Notes under the pieces: model-generated
The model's input: the letters and a program-made list of their open reading frames with translations, nothing else
The model's database searches: none
Told to the model about the DNA's origin: nothing
Shown here: piece by piece, positions 24,521-32,012 of the stretch
Numbering within the stretch: position 1 is the first letter of the stretch
How the letters are laid out: each line of letters starts with the position of its first letter
Assembly: GCA_016208715.1 (NCBI GenBank)
Contig: JACQXV010000083.1
Span: 1-38,488 of the forward strand
Direction: 5' to 3'
Source: Candidatus Woesearchaeota archaeon
GTDB lineage: Archaea > Nanobdellota > Nanobdellia > Woesearchaeales > UBA11576
DNA length: 38,488 bases
Program-made: the position numbers and the translations under genes

Positions 24521-25216
24521 TTATTTTACCAACTTACGAAAAAATCCCATCAGCGCAAACGCTTCACGTCTTGTGAGCATTGCCTTCCCGATAACACGTC
24601 GCCAGACTTTCTTTTGTGTCTCGCGTCTGCTTTCAAGATCAAACTCCAGATCATCGAGAAGCTGGTCGATCATCTTGTAGAGTTGCTTCTTGTCAGGCGG
24701 TCCTGCAGGTTTGATGTGTGTCGTGATATGATCGATAGGAAGTTGTTTTCGGATCTCGTAGAGGACAATCGCGACAGAGTGTGAGAGATTCAGCGAGTGA
24801 TAGCTGCGGGAGGTTGGAAGACTAACAACAAAATCACATCGTCGGATGTCCGCATTCGAAAGTCCCTTTCCTTCAGAGCCAAAAACAATGCCAATCTTTG
24901 TTCTATCTGATTGTTTCTGAATCTTTTTCGACAGCTGTTCGGCATTGAGAGGGAGTCTTGAGACGTTGTAATCTGTACCTAGCACGGATGTCGTCGCAAT
25001 TAGCATATCAAAATTGTCAAATATCCTTCTGTTCGTGATGATCGCCTTGTCGAGTATTGATTGTGCGTGTTTTGCTCTGTTTTCACATTCCTCTGACTTA
25101 TAGTCGCATTGCGGGTTAATGAGTATCAACTGCTCAAATTCAAAATTCATCATCACCCGCGCAACTGCGCCGACGTTGCCGGGATGTTCGGGCTCGACTA
25201 AGATGACGGATATCAT
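24521..25216 (-). CDS. trmJ: tRNA 2'-O-methyltransferase TrmJ (SPOUT)
   Basis: 231 residues. Three SpoU/TrmH motifs: PEHPGNVGAVARVMMNF near the N-terminus, GIVFGSEGKGLSN near 110, and YHSLNLSHSVAIVLYEIRK near 138. These build the trefoil knot that binds S-adenosylmethionine. The C-terminal helical extension (RRETQKKVWRRVIGKAMLTRREAFALMGFFRKL) marks TrmJ, which methylates the ribose of position 32 in tRNA. It lies 57 nt downstream (in transcription) of the site-2 protease gene and may share its transcript. Confidence 0.9.
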   Translation of the reverse strand: MISVILVEPEHPGNVGAVARVMMNFEFEQLILINPQCDYKSEECENRAKHAQSILDKAIITNRRIFDNFDMLIATTSVLGTDYNVSRLPLNAEQLSKKIQKQSDRTKIGIVFGSEGKGLSNADIRRCDFVVSLPTSRSYHSLNLSHSVAIVLYEIRKQLPIDHITTHIKPAGPPDKKQLYKMIDQLLDDLEFDLESRRETQKKVWRRVIGKAMLTRREAFALMGFFRKLVK

Positions 25217-25273
25217 AAAATAAAGAAACAGCGGACAGTTTATGAGTTTTATGGTAAAAATCTGAAATGAAAA

Positions 25274-26464
25274 TCACACGAGAAGGCCGAGCAGCCCTCC
25301 CAGCCACTTGATCAGCGGCCAGAAAATGTTTATAATCAAGATGAAAAAGGTAATGATGGTGAGTTTTTTCCACCACGCGGCACCGGGCTCTTTGCCTTTG
25401 GTGCGTTCAAGCGCCGTCTGTGCCATGCGGCCCCCATCGACAGGGCCAAGCGGCAGCAGATTTGCAAGTCCGATGCCCAGGCTCAAGATGACCAGGATGT
25501 AAAATAGCTCGACGGTCCAGAGGATGACAGGATATACAAGGTTGGTGAACGCATTTTTTGTTTTGAGCTCCCGCGTTGCGATGGATGAGGCAAGCACTCC
25601 AAGGTACCCTTTGCCGGGTTTTTTAGGATCTTCTGCTGCAACGATCGTGTAGGGCGTTTCGTTTGCTACAATGCTGACGGCGTCACCGGGTTTGACACAT
25701 GCAAGCCCTGACTCGAATTCATCATAACGGGTGATATTTTTGCCGTTGAGTTGCGTGATGAGTGTGCCGCTCGCAAGCCCTGCAACCTGTGCTGGATACT
25801 TATCGCTAACTCCAACGAGCGTGACACCAACCGGCACGGTTAATGCCGAAACGATGGGCACCATGACGTAAGACAAGATTAAAATCATGAGCAGTGCGAG
25901 AAGGATGTTGGAAAATGGTCCTGCAGCGTACACTGAGTATTGTACTGTATCGGGCGAGGCTCGTAGTCTTTTCTCTTCTGGCTCGACAAATGCGCCCATT
26001 AGCGGTCCAAGGAAGAATATTCCGGATGATTTCACGGCAAGGTTGTGCGCCCGTGCGACAACGCCATGTGAGAATTCATGGACAAGGATGACCAAAAAGA
26101 GTGCAATCCAACCAGAGATGAGAGGAATTTTGATTGGAGATCCTGGGAGTGCAAGACCTGGCACGATCAGGCCCACTGCCGATTGCGCGTCAGGTATTAA
26201 GAGGAGACTGATGAGATTTTTGATGAGCATGTAAAAAATGAAGACCATGCCCGCAAAGCCGATGCCGATGCCGCAGTATGCGATGAATTTTACAAGTTCG
26301 CCGTGGCGCACACCTATGCGGCCCATGAGTCCAAGGCCCATTTTAGTCTTGTACATCATGACGATCTTGTTCTGAACTTCAAAGCGGTGCCGGTTGAGGT
26401 ACACCAGCAATACAATGAGTCCGTAGACCAGCAACACCCATTTGTTCTCGGCAAAGAAAGACAT
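25274..26464 (-). CDS. Site-2 protease family membrane metalloprotease (M50)
   Basis: 396 residues with about seven membrane helices. Zinc-binding HEFSH at 129-133 in LVILVHEFSHGVVARAH and the second site NLLPLGPVDGGRM with Asp343 are both intact. A PDZ-like domain lies between (~212-290: VGVTLVGVSDKYPAQVAGLASG). The family cuts substrates within the membrane, often anti-sigma factors in bacteria; archaeal substrates are mostly unknown. ATG at 26464; the TATA box is 76 nt upstream and just beyond it lies element A5. Confidence 0.92.
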   Translation of the reverse strand: MSFFAENKWVLLVYGLIVLLVYLNRHRFEVQNKIVMMYKTKMGLGLMGRIGVRHGELVKFIAYCGIGIGFAGMVFIFYMLIKNLISLLLIPDAQSAVGLIVPGLALPGSPIKIPLISGWIALFLVILVHEFSHGVVARAHNLAVKSSGIFFLGPLMGAFVEPEEKRLRASPDTVQYSVYAAGPFSNILLALLMILILSYVMVPIVSALTVPVGVTLVGVSDKYPAQVAGLASGTLITQLNGKNITRYDEFESGLACVKPGDAVSIVANETPYTIVAAEDPKKPGKGYLGVLASSIATRELKTKNAFTNLVYPVILWTVELFYILVILSLGIGLANLLPLGPVDGGRMAQTALERTKGKEPGAAWWKKLTIITFFILIINIFWPLIKWLGGLLGLLV

Positions 26465-26539
26465 TGTTTACGCGTCTCTTTTATGCATCCTTAAAATAAA
26501 CACTCTAAAACACTCTACAAAAAACAATAGAACAAGAGA

Positions 26540-26547
26540 TATAAAAA
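26540..26547 (-). promoter_or_regulatory. TATA box of the site-2 protease gene
   Basis: The minus strand reads TTTTTATA. Its upstream edge is 15 nt from element A5. Confidence 0.6.
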
Positions 26548-26562
26548 GATGCCTATAACAGA

Positions 26563-26862
26563 GGCTCTGTCCCGAGTGTGCCGCTGCCACCCTGCGAGCT
26601 GCATCAAAGAACCTTATGTGCGTATTTGTTAGCGGCGCCGCCACCGACCTGCGAGCTAACGACGATCACATCGTCTCGCACGATTCTCGGTTCGGTAAGC
26701 AGCTTAACTTACACAGCGAGCGTCGTGGCGGCGCCGCTAAATAGTCTGCTAAACAAAGACAAAAAGACCAGCAAATCCTTTGATTGCACTGCCCGTATAT
26801 TGCCTGTACGTCCACGGCGAGCGGTGCAGCGGCCGAGCGCAAGCGAGATTCGGGACAGAGCC
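26563..26862 (+). mobile_element. Family A composite element A5 (A containing B)
   Basis: 300 bp with ends GGCTCTGTCCCGAGTG and GAGATTCGGGACAGAGCC. The flanking 9-mers are TATAACAGA (26554-26562) and TATAACGGA (26863-26871), one mismatch. It contains B5 at 26622-26760. It is the sister of A4 and shows the site empty of element C. It lies upstream of the site-2 protease promoter and downstream of eL40. Confidence 0.85.
26622..26760 (+). mobile_element. Family B element nested in A5 (B5)
   Basis: 139 bp from GTATTTGTTAGCGGCG to GCTAAACAAAGAC, with paired arms GCGGCGCCGCCACC and GTGGCGGCGCCGC. The junctions with A match those of B4 in A4, so one ancestral insertion explains both. Confidence 0.8.
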
Positions 26863-26893
26863 TATAACGGAGACCTTGTAATAAAAAATGGGG

Positions 26894-27055
26894 TTACTTC
26901 TTCCTCTTCGGTCGTAGTGCCTTGCCTTTGCAAGCGCGGCAAGATATCTTGCCTGCCAGTACCTTGAGGTTTGGCGCGCGAATCTTGCTTTTGCACGATC
27001 TGCATACGAAGATGTTTCTGAAATAACGGATGTTTGCTTCTTCAAATTTAACCAT
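26894..27055 (-). CDS. rpl40e: 50S ribosomal protein eL40
   Basis: 53 residues, MVKFEEANIRYFRNIFVCRS at the start and LRPKRKK at the end. Four Cys (C18, C21, C39, C42) form the zinc site. In eukaryotes this protein is made fused to ubiquitin; here it is free, as in archaea. The ATG lies about 24 nt from the TATA box at 27075-27082, so the message is likely leaderless. Found by translating the spacer, since it is very short. Confidence 0.93.
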   Translation of the reverse strand: MVKFEEANIRYFRNIFVCRSCKSKIRAPNLKVLAGKISCRACKGKALRPKRKK

Positions 27056-27074
27056 AGTTGCACCGTGTGTGACT

Positions 27075-27082
27075 ATTATAAA
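27075..27082 (-). promoter_or_regulatory. TATA box of eL40
   Basis: The minus strand reads TTTATAAT about 24 nt before the ATG. It lies in a 16-bp direct repeat, TATAAAATTAGTATTT, at 27077-27092 and 27093-27108, the second copy of which runs into element B6. Confidence 0.55.
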
Positions 27083-27102
27083 ATTAGTATTTTATAAAAT
27101 TA

Positions 27103-27264
27103 GTATTTGTTTAGCGGCGTCGCCACCGACCTGCGAGCTAACGGCTTTCACATCGTCTCGCACGATTCTCAGTTCATTATTGATGAATATAATCAGTTTT
27201 ACTGCACAGCGAGCGTCGTGGCGACGCTGCGATGTGAGTAGCTAAACAAATACTAAACAAATAC
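27103..27264 (+). mobile_element. Family B element, copy B6
   Basis: Left end GTATTTGTTTAGCGGCG, right end GCTAAACAAATAC at 27253 followed by an extra TAAACAAATAC to 27264. The flanking 8-mer is TAAAATTA on both sides (27095-27102, 27265-27272). The extra terminus and a lone GTATTT at 27087-27092 may be remnants of another B insertion at this spot. Confidence 0.8.
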
Positions 27265-27317
27265 TAAAATTATAAAATGCATAAATTATGTATAAATTGG
27301 TTATAGACGCCCACTCA

Positions 27318-27725
27318 TCATTCTGTCTTGACTTGCTTCATGACACGTTGATCGAGCACAACCCAGTAGAGAACATTGCAGCCTTCTGTGCATTGTCCTT
27401 TGAGGTCTTCTGGAACATCAAGGGTGAATGTCTCATATGTCTCTGAGTCCATTACTTCAGCTTTATCTCCGGTTATGGAAAGCACTTGTGCAGTGCGTTT
27501 GTCTATGATTGGAACATCGACATTATCGTGACCGGGCATCACTTCAACTCGCTTCTTTTCGTCAAGAAGCCCAACGGCGGTAAGGCGGATCTTCGCGTGA
27601 CCATGCTTTCCAGGTCTAGATACTTGGACATCAACGACCTTGCACGCAGCGCCGTCCATGACGACGAAACTCCCTTCCTTCAGTGTGCCCACACTCACCT
27701 TTTTTGTGTTTGTAAGTTCTGTCAT
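27318..27725 (-). CDS. eif5a: Translation factor aIF5A (hypusine protein)
   Basis: 135 residues from the ATG at 27725 (MTELTNTKKVSVGTLKEGSF); a GTG two codons upstream is also open. The loop SRPGKHGHAK carries Lys40, the residue turned into hypusine or deoxyhypusine. An N-terminal SH3-like and a C-terminal OB fold are as expected. aIF5A helps the ribosome through difficult peptide bonds. The TATA box is about 50 nt upstream, with element A6 just beyond. Confidence 0.95.
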   Translation of the reverse strand: MTELTNTKKVSVGTLKEGSFVVMDGAACKVVDVQVSRPGKHGHAKIRLTAVGLLDEKKRVEVMPGHDNVDVPIIDKRTAQVLSITGDKAEVMDSETYETFTLDVPEDLKGQCTEGCNVLYWVVLDQRVMKQVKTE

Positions 27726-27772
27726 AAGCACCCACTCTTTTAATGCGGCTATTGTCGCTGATTTGACAGCTC

Positions 27773-27780
27773 TATATAAA
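27773..27780 (-). promoter_or_regulatory. TATA box of aIF5A
   Basis: The minus strand reads TTTATATA; its upstream edge is 15 nt from element A6. Confidence 0.65.
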
Positions 27781-27795
27781 GATTATGGTTAAGAG

Positions 27796-27937
27796 GTCTG
27801 CCCGGAATTGTGCCGCCGCCACCCTGCGAGCTGAAACGATTGACATACTGTTACACATCCTCTAGTCGACAAGAATGACAAGCACAGTCACGGCGAGCGG
27901 TGCAGCGGCCACTGAAAGCGAAATTCCGGACAGAGCC
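27796..27937 (+). mobile_element. Family A element, copy A6 (subtype II)
   Basis: 142 bp. The left end is slightly eroded (GTCTGCCCGGAATTGTG) and the right end is AAATTCCGGACAGAGCC. It is flanked by an exact 9-bp repeat, GGTTAAGAG, at 27787-27795 and 27938-27946. It stands upstream of the aIF5A promoter. Confidence 0.83.
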
Positions 27938-27946
27938 GGTTAAGAG

Positions 27947-28067
27947 GATCATTGAAAAGTTCGACCAGCGCAATCAGCGCCAGCGTGAGTTTTGCGGGTG
28001 AGTGTCATTGAAAAGTTCATATGCACTGATGGAGAGAAAACGACAAGAAAATCGAACAAGAGAATTT
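27947..28067. other. Spacer with a 14-bp direct repeat
   Basis: No gene is seen. TCATTGAAAAGTTC occurs at 27949-27962 and about 56 bases later, each followed by unlike sequence. It may mark an old duplication or a lost element. Confidence 0.4.
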
Positions 28068-28220
28068 GTATTTGTTCAGCAGCGTCGCCAGCGACCTGCG
28101 AGCTAACTGGCATTCACATCGTCTCGCACGATTCTCGGTTCATGTTTAGCTACTTTAATCAGTTTTACGCATGCAGCGAGCGTCGTGGCGACACCGTGAT
28201 TGAAGTAGCTAAACAAATAC
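28068..28220 (+). mobile_element. Family B element, copy B7
   Basis: 153 bp with ends GTATTTGTTCAGC and GCTAAACAAATAC and an exact 8-bp duplication GAGAATTT at 28060-28067 and 28221-28228. The arms read CGTCGCCAGCGACCTGCGAG and GCGAGCGTCGTGGCGAC. It ends about 25 bp before the histone stop codon. Confidence 0.85.
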
Positions 28221-28244
28221 GAGAATTTCGCAATTACTATTGTA

Positions 28245-28466
28245 TTACTTTGCCGCAAGCTTGATGTCTCCAGCCTTGACTGTCTTGCGTCCCGAATGCA
28301 CAGTTAGTTTGACTGCGTTTTCTGCAATCTCTGCAGCGATGTCTTCAATCATATCCTTAAGCGCTTCCTTTGCCTTGTCAGAGACGCGCTCTGCTCCTGA
28401 AAGCTTTAGAATCTTCTCCATTGCAGCAAGTGGCAGAAGTCGTTTTTTACTGGAATTTTTTACCAT
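28245..28466 (-). CDS. Archaeal histone
   Basis: 73 residues with the histone fold: helix 1 (LPLAAMEKILKLSGAERVS), the long helix 2 (DKAKEALKDMIEDIAAEIAENAVKLTVHSG) and loop plus helix 3 (RKTVKAGDIKLAAK). The RKTV loop binds DNA. There is no tail beyond a few basic residues at the start. Dimers wrap DNA and may stack into longer fibres. A TATA box 26 nt before the ATG predicts a leaderless message. Confidence 0.94.
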   Translation of the reverse strand: MVKNSSKKRLLPLAAMEKILKLSGAERVSDKAKEALKDMIEDIAAEIAENAVKLTVHSGRKTVKAGDIKLAAK

Positions 28467-28488
28467 GAAAGTTTTAGGGGAAATCGGG

Positions 28489-28496
28489 TATTTAAA
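28489..28496 (-). promoter_or_regulatory. TATA box of the histone gene
   Basis: The minus strand reads TTTAAATA, centred about 26 nt before the ATG at 28466. Confidence 0.65.
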
Positions 28497-28599
28497 GTTT
28501 TCGCTAAAATCGGCTGTTTGAGGCCTCTTTTGACAAATTTAGAAATATTGGGGCATCTCAACCGCGTTTTAGGATTATTTGAGGTTTATTTTGTTTTTC

Positions 28600-29382
28600 C
28601 TAGAAGAATCGAAAGAATTTATATGCTGCACTTTGCTTCACGGTCTTTCTTGTCAAATGATTGAGTTCTTGTTCAATTTGATCGTGGTTCTCAAATACTG
28701 CTTCTGCGCGCTTGAATAGGGCATCGTGGTAGTGCGTCTTCGCGCCTTTCCGTTCAAACTTGCGTTGTTTATGCAAAAGCTCGTGGAACATGACGTAATC
28801 AAGATATTTCGGGTCGTGCCCGGCAAGCAGGGGATTCATCGTGATAGTGTCGTTCTTGAAATTGTACGCCCCAAACGTGCGGTGGCTGTTCTTGCCCCAC
28901 ACCAGGTTGGGCGTTTCCACAAGGCCGACAAAATAGTGGTCGTTCACTCGCTGAAATGATGCTTCTAGGAGAGGATCGGATTTTACCTTGGGAATTGCGA
29001 TGTGCAGGTTGCGTACAAAGCAGTTGTACAAGTCGATGTTCATCGTTGTTTGTGGCCCGCGCATTCCTTTCTTTCTCAAAAGCTTCAGCAGGAGTTCTTG
29101 GATTAGGCCGATCTGGATCTCTTGTGAAATGTTCTGCCATCGTCGGGATAATTTCACGAGAATCTCCCTGCCAGAGAGTTGGATGTTTGCGCCGTAGTCT
29201 CGAAATCGTCCTGCGTATTCAAGCCGCAGCAGGCACTTTGAAGGCTCACCAGGCCACAGCTGCTGATACGCCGCGAGGACAAGGGGATGTTGGCGCGCAC
29301 TCGCACTTGAAGCTTCATCAGAATCGCCCTCAAAGCATTTTGATGATTCCGAAACATCTTCATCGTCGTCATTCGAAGGCAT
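28600..29382 (-). CDS. SprT-like zinc metalloprotease
   Basis: 260 residues. An acidic, disordered N-terminus (MPSNDDDEDVSESS) precedes a domain with the zinc site HELLH at 200-204 in YVMFHELLHKQRKF and a third His in KTHYHDALF (217 or 219). This is the SprT/Spartan-type layout; eukaryotic Spartan cuts proteins crosslinked to DNA. Whether the archaeal protein does so is inference. The catalytic Glu201 is present. No C-terminal zinc ribbon, unlike many SprT proteins. Its TATA box is 6 nt from the hybrid element A7. Confidence 0.82.
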   Translation of the reverse strand: MPSNDDDEDVSESSKCFEGDSDEASSASARQHPLVLAAYQQLWPGEPSKCLLRLEYAGRFRDYGANIQLSGREILVKLSRRWQNISQEIQIGLIQELLLKLLRKKGMRGPQTTMNIDLYNCFVRNLHIAIPKVKSDPLLEASFQRVNDHYFVGLVETPNLVWGKNSHRTFGAYNFKNDTITMNPLLAGHDPKYLDYVMFHELLHKQRKFERKGAKTHYHDALFKRAEAVFENHDQIEQELNHLTRKTVKQSAAYKFFRFF

Positions 29383-29403
29383 GCGGCCTCAATACTGCAA
29401 CAA

Positions 29404-29411
29404 CATTTTAA
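29404..29411 (-). promoter_or_regulatory. TATA box of the SprT-like gene
   Basis: The minus strand reads TTTAAAAT about 26 nt before the ATG at 29382. Confidence 0.5.
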
Positions 29412-29417
29412 ATGTTA

Positions 29418-29575
29418 CGTATTTGTTTAGCAGCGTCACCGCCGACCTGCGAGCTGAAGCGATAAACAGGTTTGTTAAACATCCTCTCAACGACAAGATG
29501 ACAAGCATATTCATGGCGAGCGGAGCACCGATAGCGGTGCAGCGGCCGAGCGTAAGCGAGATTCGAGACAGAGCC
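29418..29575 (+). mobile_element. Hybrid element A7: family B left end, family A right end
   Basis: 158 bp. It starts like family B (GTATTTGTTTAGCAGCG) and, after the shared core ACCTGCGAGCTGA, continues as family A (AAACATCCTCTC... to GAGATTCGAGACAGAGCC). It has unlike ends and no flanking duplication, as expected for recombination between an A and a B copy rather than transposition. Its A-type end still faces a TATA box at the usual distance. Confidence 0.8.
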
Positions 29576-29592
29576 GAACAATCAGCAAAGTT

Positions 29593-29600
29593 TTTATAAC
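29593..29600 (+). promoter_or_regulatory. TATA box of the nucleotidyltransferase-like gene
   Basis: TTTATAAC, preceded by two more T. It begins 17 nt after element A7 (15 nt if read as TTTTTATA). Confidence 0.55.
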
Positions 29601-29656
29601 ACAGCACGACGCACAAACTAATTACTCATTCGGTGTAAATATCGGTTGGAATAACT

Positions 29657-31033
29657 ATGATAACGAAAAAAATGATTCAAAATACGTATCCCGTTCATCA
29701 CGTGGTAATCAGCGCAAGCCACGATAGAGAAAAAAGTCCGCAGATCGCTGACGAAAAGATACTCAGAAAAGCACAAGATGACCAAAAACATAACAAGGAC
29801 TGTATAAGTTACAATTTCCGCAGAGCGCACGGGCAGGACAGAGATGAGAATAAGTTTCTGATGCCGCTGTACAGGGATGTCCCGGTTCTAGTGTTCACGG
29901 TTATGCCAGCTGTAGCGTATGATTGTAATGTTGCAGTTGTCGGCAGCGACGAGGTGAAGACCGTTGTTGATGCGTTGAACGATCACCTAAAACATTGGAA
30001 AAAGCGGCCAATACATTTTACGCACGAAGGAGACAAGACAAGTTTGCCTCGATCGATCCTTGCGGGAGCTCAAGCGTTAAGCATCGACGACAAGACGCCA
30101 TTCTTGTTCGTTGCGGGAGACCTGCCTTTCTTCTCTCGCTATCTTCCACTGCTGTATCATCAACGCGCGCGCGATCATGTGGGCGTCTATACTGTGAACG
30201 CAAAACAGTACATGTTTCCCGATGGGGATGTATTCATCCCCCGTAATTTTTATCACGTGCTTGTAGACGATCGTGGAAATAAGGTTGACTGGAAAGAATC
30301 GAACACGCCGATTCTCACTAGAGACATTCCTTTCCTCCAAGAAGTTGCGACTGAATTATATGCGGATCGTCAGGGCGGCTCTATCGGTGTGCGCCAGTTT
30401 ATTCCGCTGCTCTTCAGACAAAAAACTTTAAGCGACTTCTTACATCTTCCATTATCGGTCATTGCTGAGGGGTTTCTCTACGCACTGACGGAAATTCTTC
30501 ACCGCCGTGGCTCAAAAAGAAAACCGTGCATCAGTCATTCAGCATTTGAACAAATAGCTTCCGTTGTGATGGGCGGCCCGTTCGCGATCGAGTTTGGCGA
30601 TGATGTGTGGCGTATGAAGGATATCGATGCGTGGCATGATCTATTCTTTTATCAGCATATGATTCATGAAGCGAAAAAGACCTGCGCGACAGAGCGTGAT
30701 GGCTTGGATGCGATCCTCAATGATGCGTACGTGATTTCTTCATTCAATGGGCCGATGCAGGAGGTAAAGAACAGCATAGGTGTGTTGAAAGATTTTGTGC
30801 AGTATGCAAACCAGCGTGCCGAAAGCCAGGGGAGAGAACGGCCGTACGACTGCTACGGTCACTTGCGTGTCAAGCCCGCCAGCGGAGAGAATGTGCAGAA
30901 GGCGCTCGAACATCTTATCCGTTACAAAGCCGCGGATGCGGCTGATCGCGCCTACGTTAAATGCATTAAAGAACGTGGCTTAATGTATCCAATACCTGAC
31001 AGTCTATTACGGCGATTCGACCAAGTTTTATAG
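29657..31033 (+). CDS. Nucleotidyltransferase-like (MobA/GT-A type) protein
   Basis: 458 residues. The middle shows a MobA-like nucleotidyltransferase pattern: DENKFLMPLYRDVPVLVF, then VAVVGSDEVKTVV, and FLFVAGDLPFFSRYLPLL where the Asp would bind the metal. The usual N-terminal nucleotide loop (GGxGxRMG) is altered to AHGQDRDENK, and about 55 unrelated residues precede it. The C-terminal ~200 residues are of unknown type. A role in building a phosphorylated polar lipid or glycan head group is possible, given the lipase-like gene 47 nt downstream, but this is inference. Activity is uncertain with the altered loop. Confidence 0.65.
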   Translation: MITKKMIQNTYPVHHVVISASHDREKSPQIADEKILRKAQDDQKHNKDCISYNFRRAHGQDRDENKFLMPLYRDVPVLVFTVMPAVAYDCNVAVVGSDEVKTVVDALNDHLKHWKKRPIHFTHEGDKTSLPRSILAGAQALSIDDKTPFLFVAGDLPFFSRYLPLLYHQRARDHVGVYTVNAKQYMFPDGDVFIPRNFYHVLVDDRGNKVDWKESNTPILTRDIPFLQEVATELYADRQGGSIGVRQFIPLLFRQKTLSDFLHLPLSVIAEGFLYALTEILHRRGSKRKPCISHSAFEQIASVVMGGPFAIEFGDDVWRMKDIDAWHDLFFYQHMIHEAKKTCATERDGLDAILNDAYVISSFNGPMQEVKNSIGVLKDFVQYANQRAESQGRERPYDCYGHLRVKPASGENVQKALEHLIRYKAADAADRAYVKCIKERGLMYPIPDSLLRRFDQVL

Positions 31034-31080
31034 ACACGAACACCATAATCATTAAATAATTATCCGCGTCAACAAGATAC

Positions 31081-31977
31081 ATGGGATTGTTTCAAAAGAT
31101 AGTTGAGCAACCACAGCATAGCCTCACGATGCTTGAGCGTGTGCTGTGTAAAGAATTTCTTTATGCGCTCAAGAACATTCAACTCGTTACGTTGTCGTAC
31201 GTGAATTACCGCAATAGACCGCCGAACGGCGCGTGCGCAACACAAGAAGAGAAACGTGTCGCATGCCATGAGTTTAATCCTATTAGAACATTGCATGGCT
31301 GGGGTCAGACAAGTGCAGCGCAAAGTGACCTTGAGCTTGCATTGCAGCGGGAGGGGTTTCCATATGTTCGGAAAGGTTGTTATAATCCCTTCAGTTACAT
31401 TGATGCAAATTTAGAGTACTTGGATAAAAAAGTTAACGAGGATTTGGAACGTACACGTCCGGCGAGCGGCAAAGTAGATTTAATCGGCCACAGTCTTGGC
31501 GGTATTCTTGCAAAACGGTACAGTCAAAAACATCCTGATAAAGTCCAGCGCGTGTTTCAGTTGGGCGCTCCGAATCATGGTACGTTCGCTGCGGTGCTGG
31601 GATATGCTTCATTCGTGGGGATGGTACCGCCGCTCAAGCAAGTTTTAGCAAAGTTTCGCGTCTGCCTTGATGGCTCCAGCGCATTGCAGATGACGCCGCA
31701 CCATCCATTCTTACGCGAGATTAATGATATACGGAATCTTCCGAGAGCGGTTGAGTTTTATAGCATCTGTACAGAGTACGACGAGGTTATGGTTGGCGTG
31801 CACAACACAGAGCACTGCAATGTTGGAGCCAACGTGAATGTCGAGCGCGACTTAGGCGTGCCCCATGTGGGTCATCTGGGCCTAATACACGACCCGCGAG
31901 CATTGCATGCAATCGCACGTTACATCAAAGAACAGGTTGTCGGAAAAGAACGGGAGGAAATCAGACACGGTGTATGA
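31081..31977 (+). CDS. Alpha/beta-hydrolase, lipase type
   Basis: 298 residues. The nucleophile elbow GHSLGGILAKRYSQK has Ser138; the oxyanion loop is LHGWGQ at 71-76; the catalytic His is probably in HVGHLGLIHDP near 260. The pattern resembles triacylglycerol lipases and PGAP1-type hydrolases (FQLGAPNHGT follows the elbow). No signal peptide, so it acts in the cytoplasm or at the inner face of the membrane. It lies 47 nt after the nucleotidyltransferase-like gene, in the same direction, and probably belongs with it. The substrate is unknown; archaeal lipids are ethers, so an acyl or acetyl ester other than a membrane lipid is more likely. Confidence 0.85.
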   Translation: MGLFQKIVEQPQHSLTMLERVLCKEFLYALKNIQLVTLSYVNYRNRPPNGACATQEEKRVACHEFNPIRTLHGWGQTSAAQSDLELALQREGFPYVRKGCYNPFSYIDANLEYLDKKVNEDLERTRPASGKVDLIGHSLGGILAKRYSQKHPDKVQRVFQLGAPNHGTFAAVLGYASFVGMVPPLKQVLAKFRVCLDGSSALQMTPHHPFLREINDIRNLPRAVEFYSICTEYDEVMVGVHNTEHCNVGANVNVERDLGVPHVGHLGLIHDPRALHAIARYIKEQVVGKEREEIRHGV

Positions 31978-32012
31978 TGTGCGTCTTCTATGAACATTTC
32001 TTCTTATGAACC

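Noticed and set aside
26578-27063. Open frames across element A5 and over eL40 on both strands
   Set aside because: They read through inverted-repeat sequence or the wrong frame of eL40; the true eL40 frame is shorter but matches a known zinc-binding ribosomal protein.
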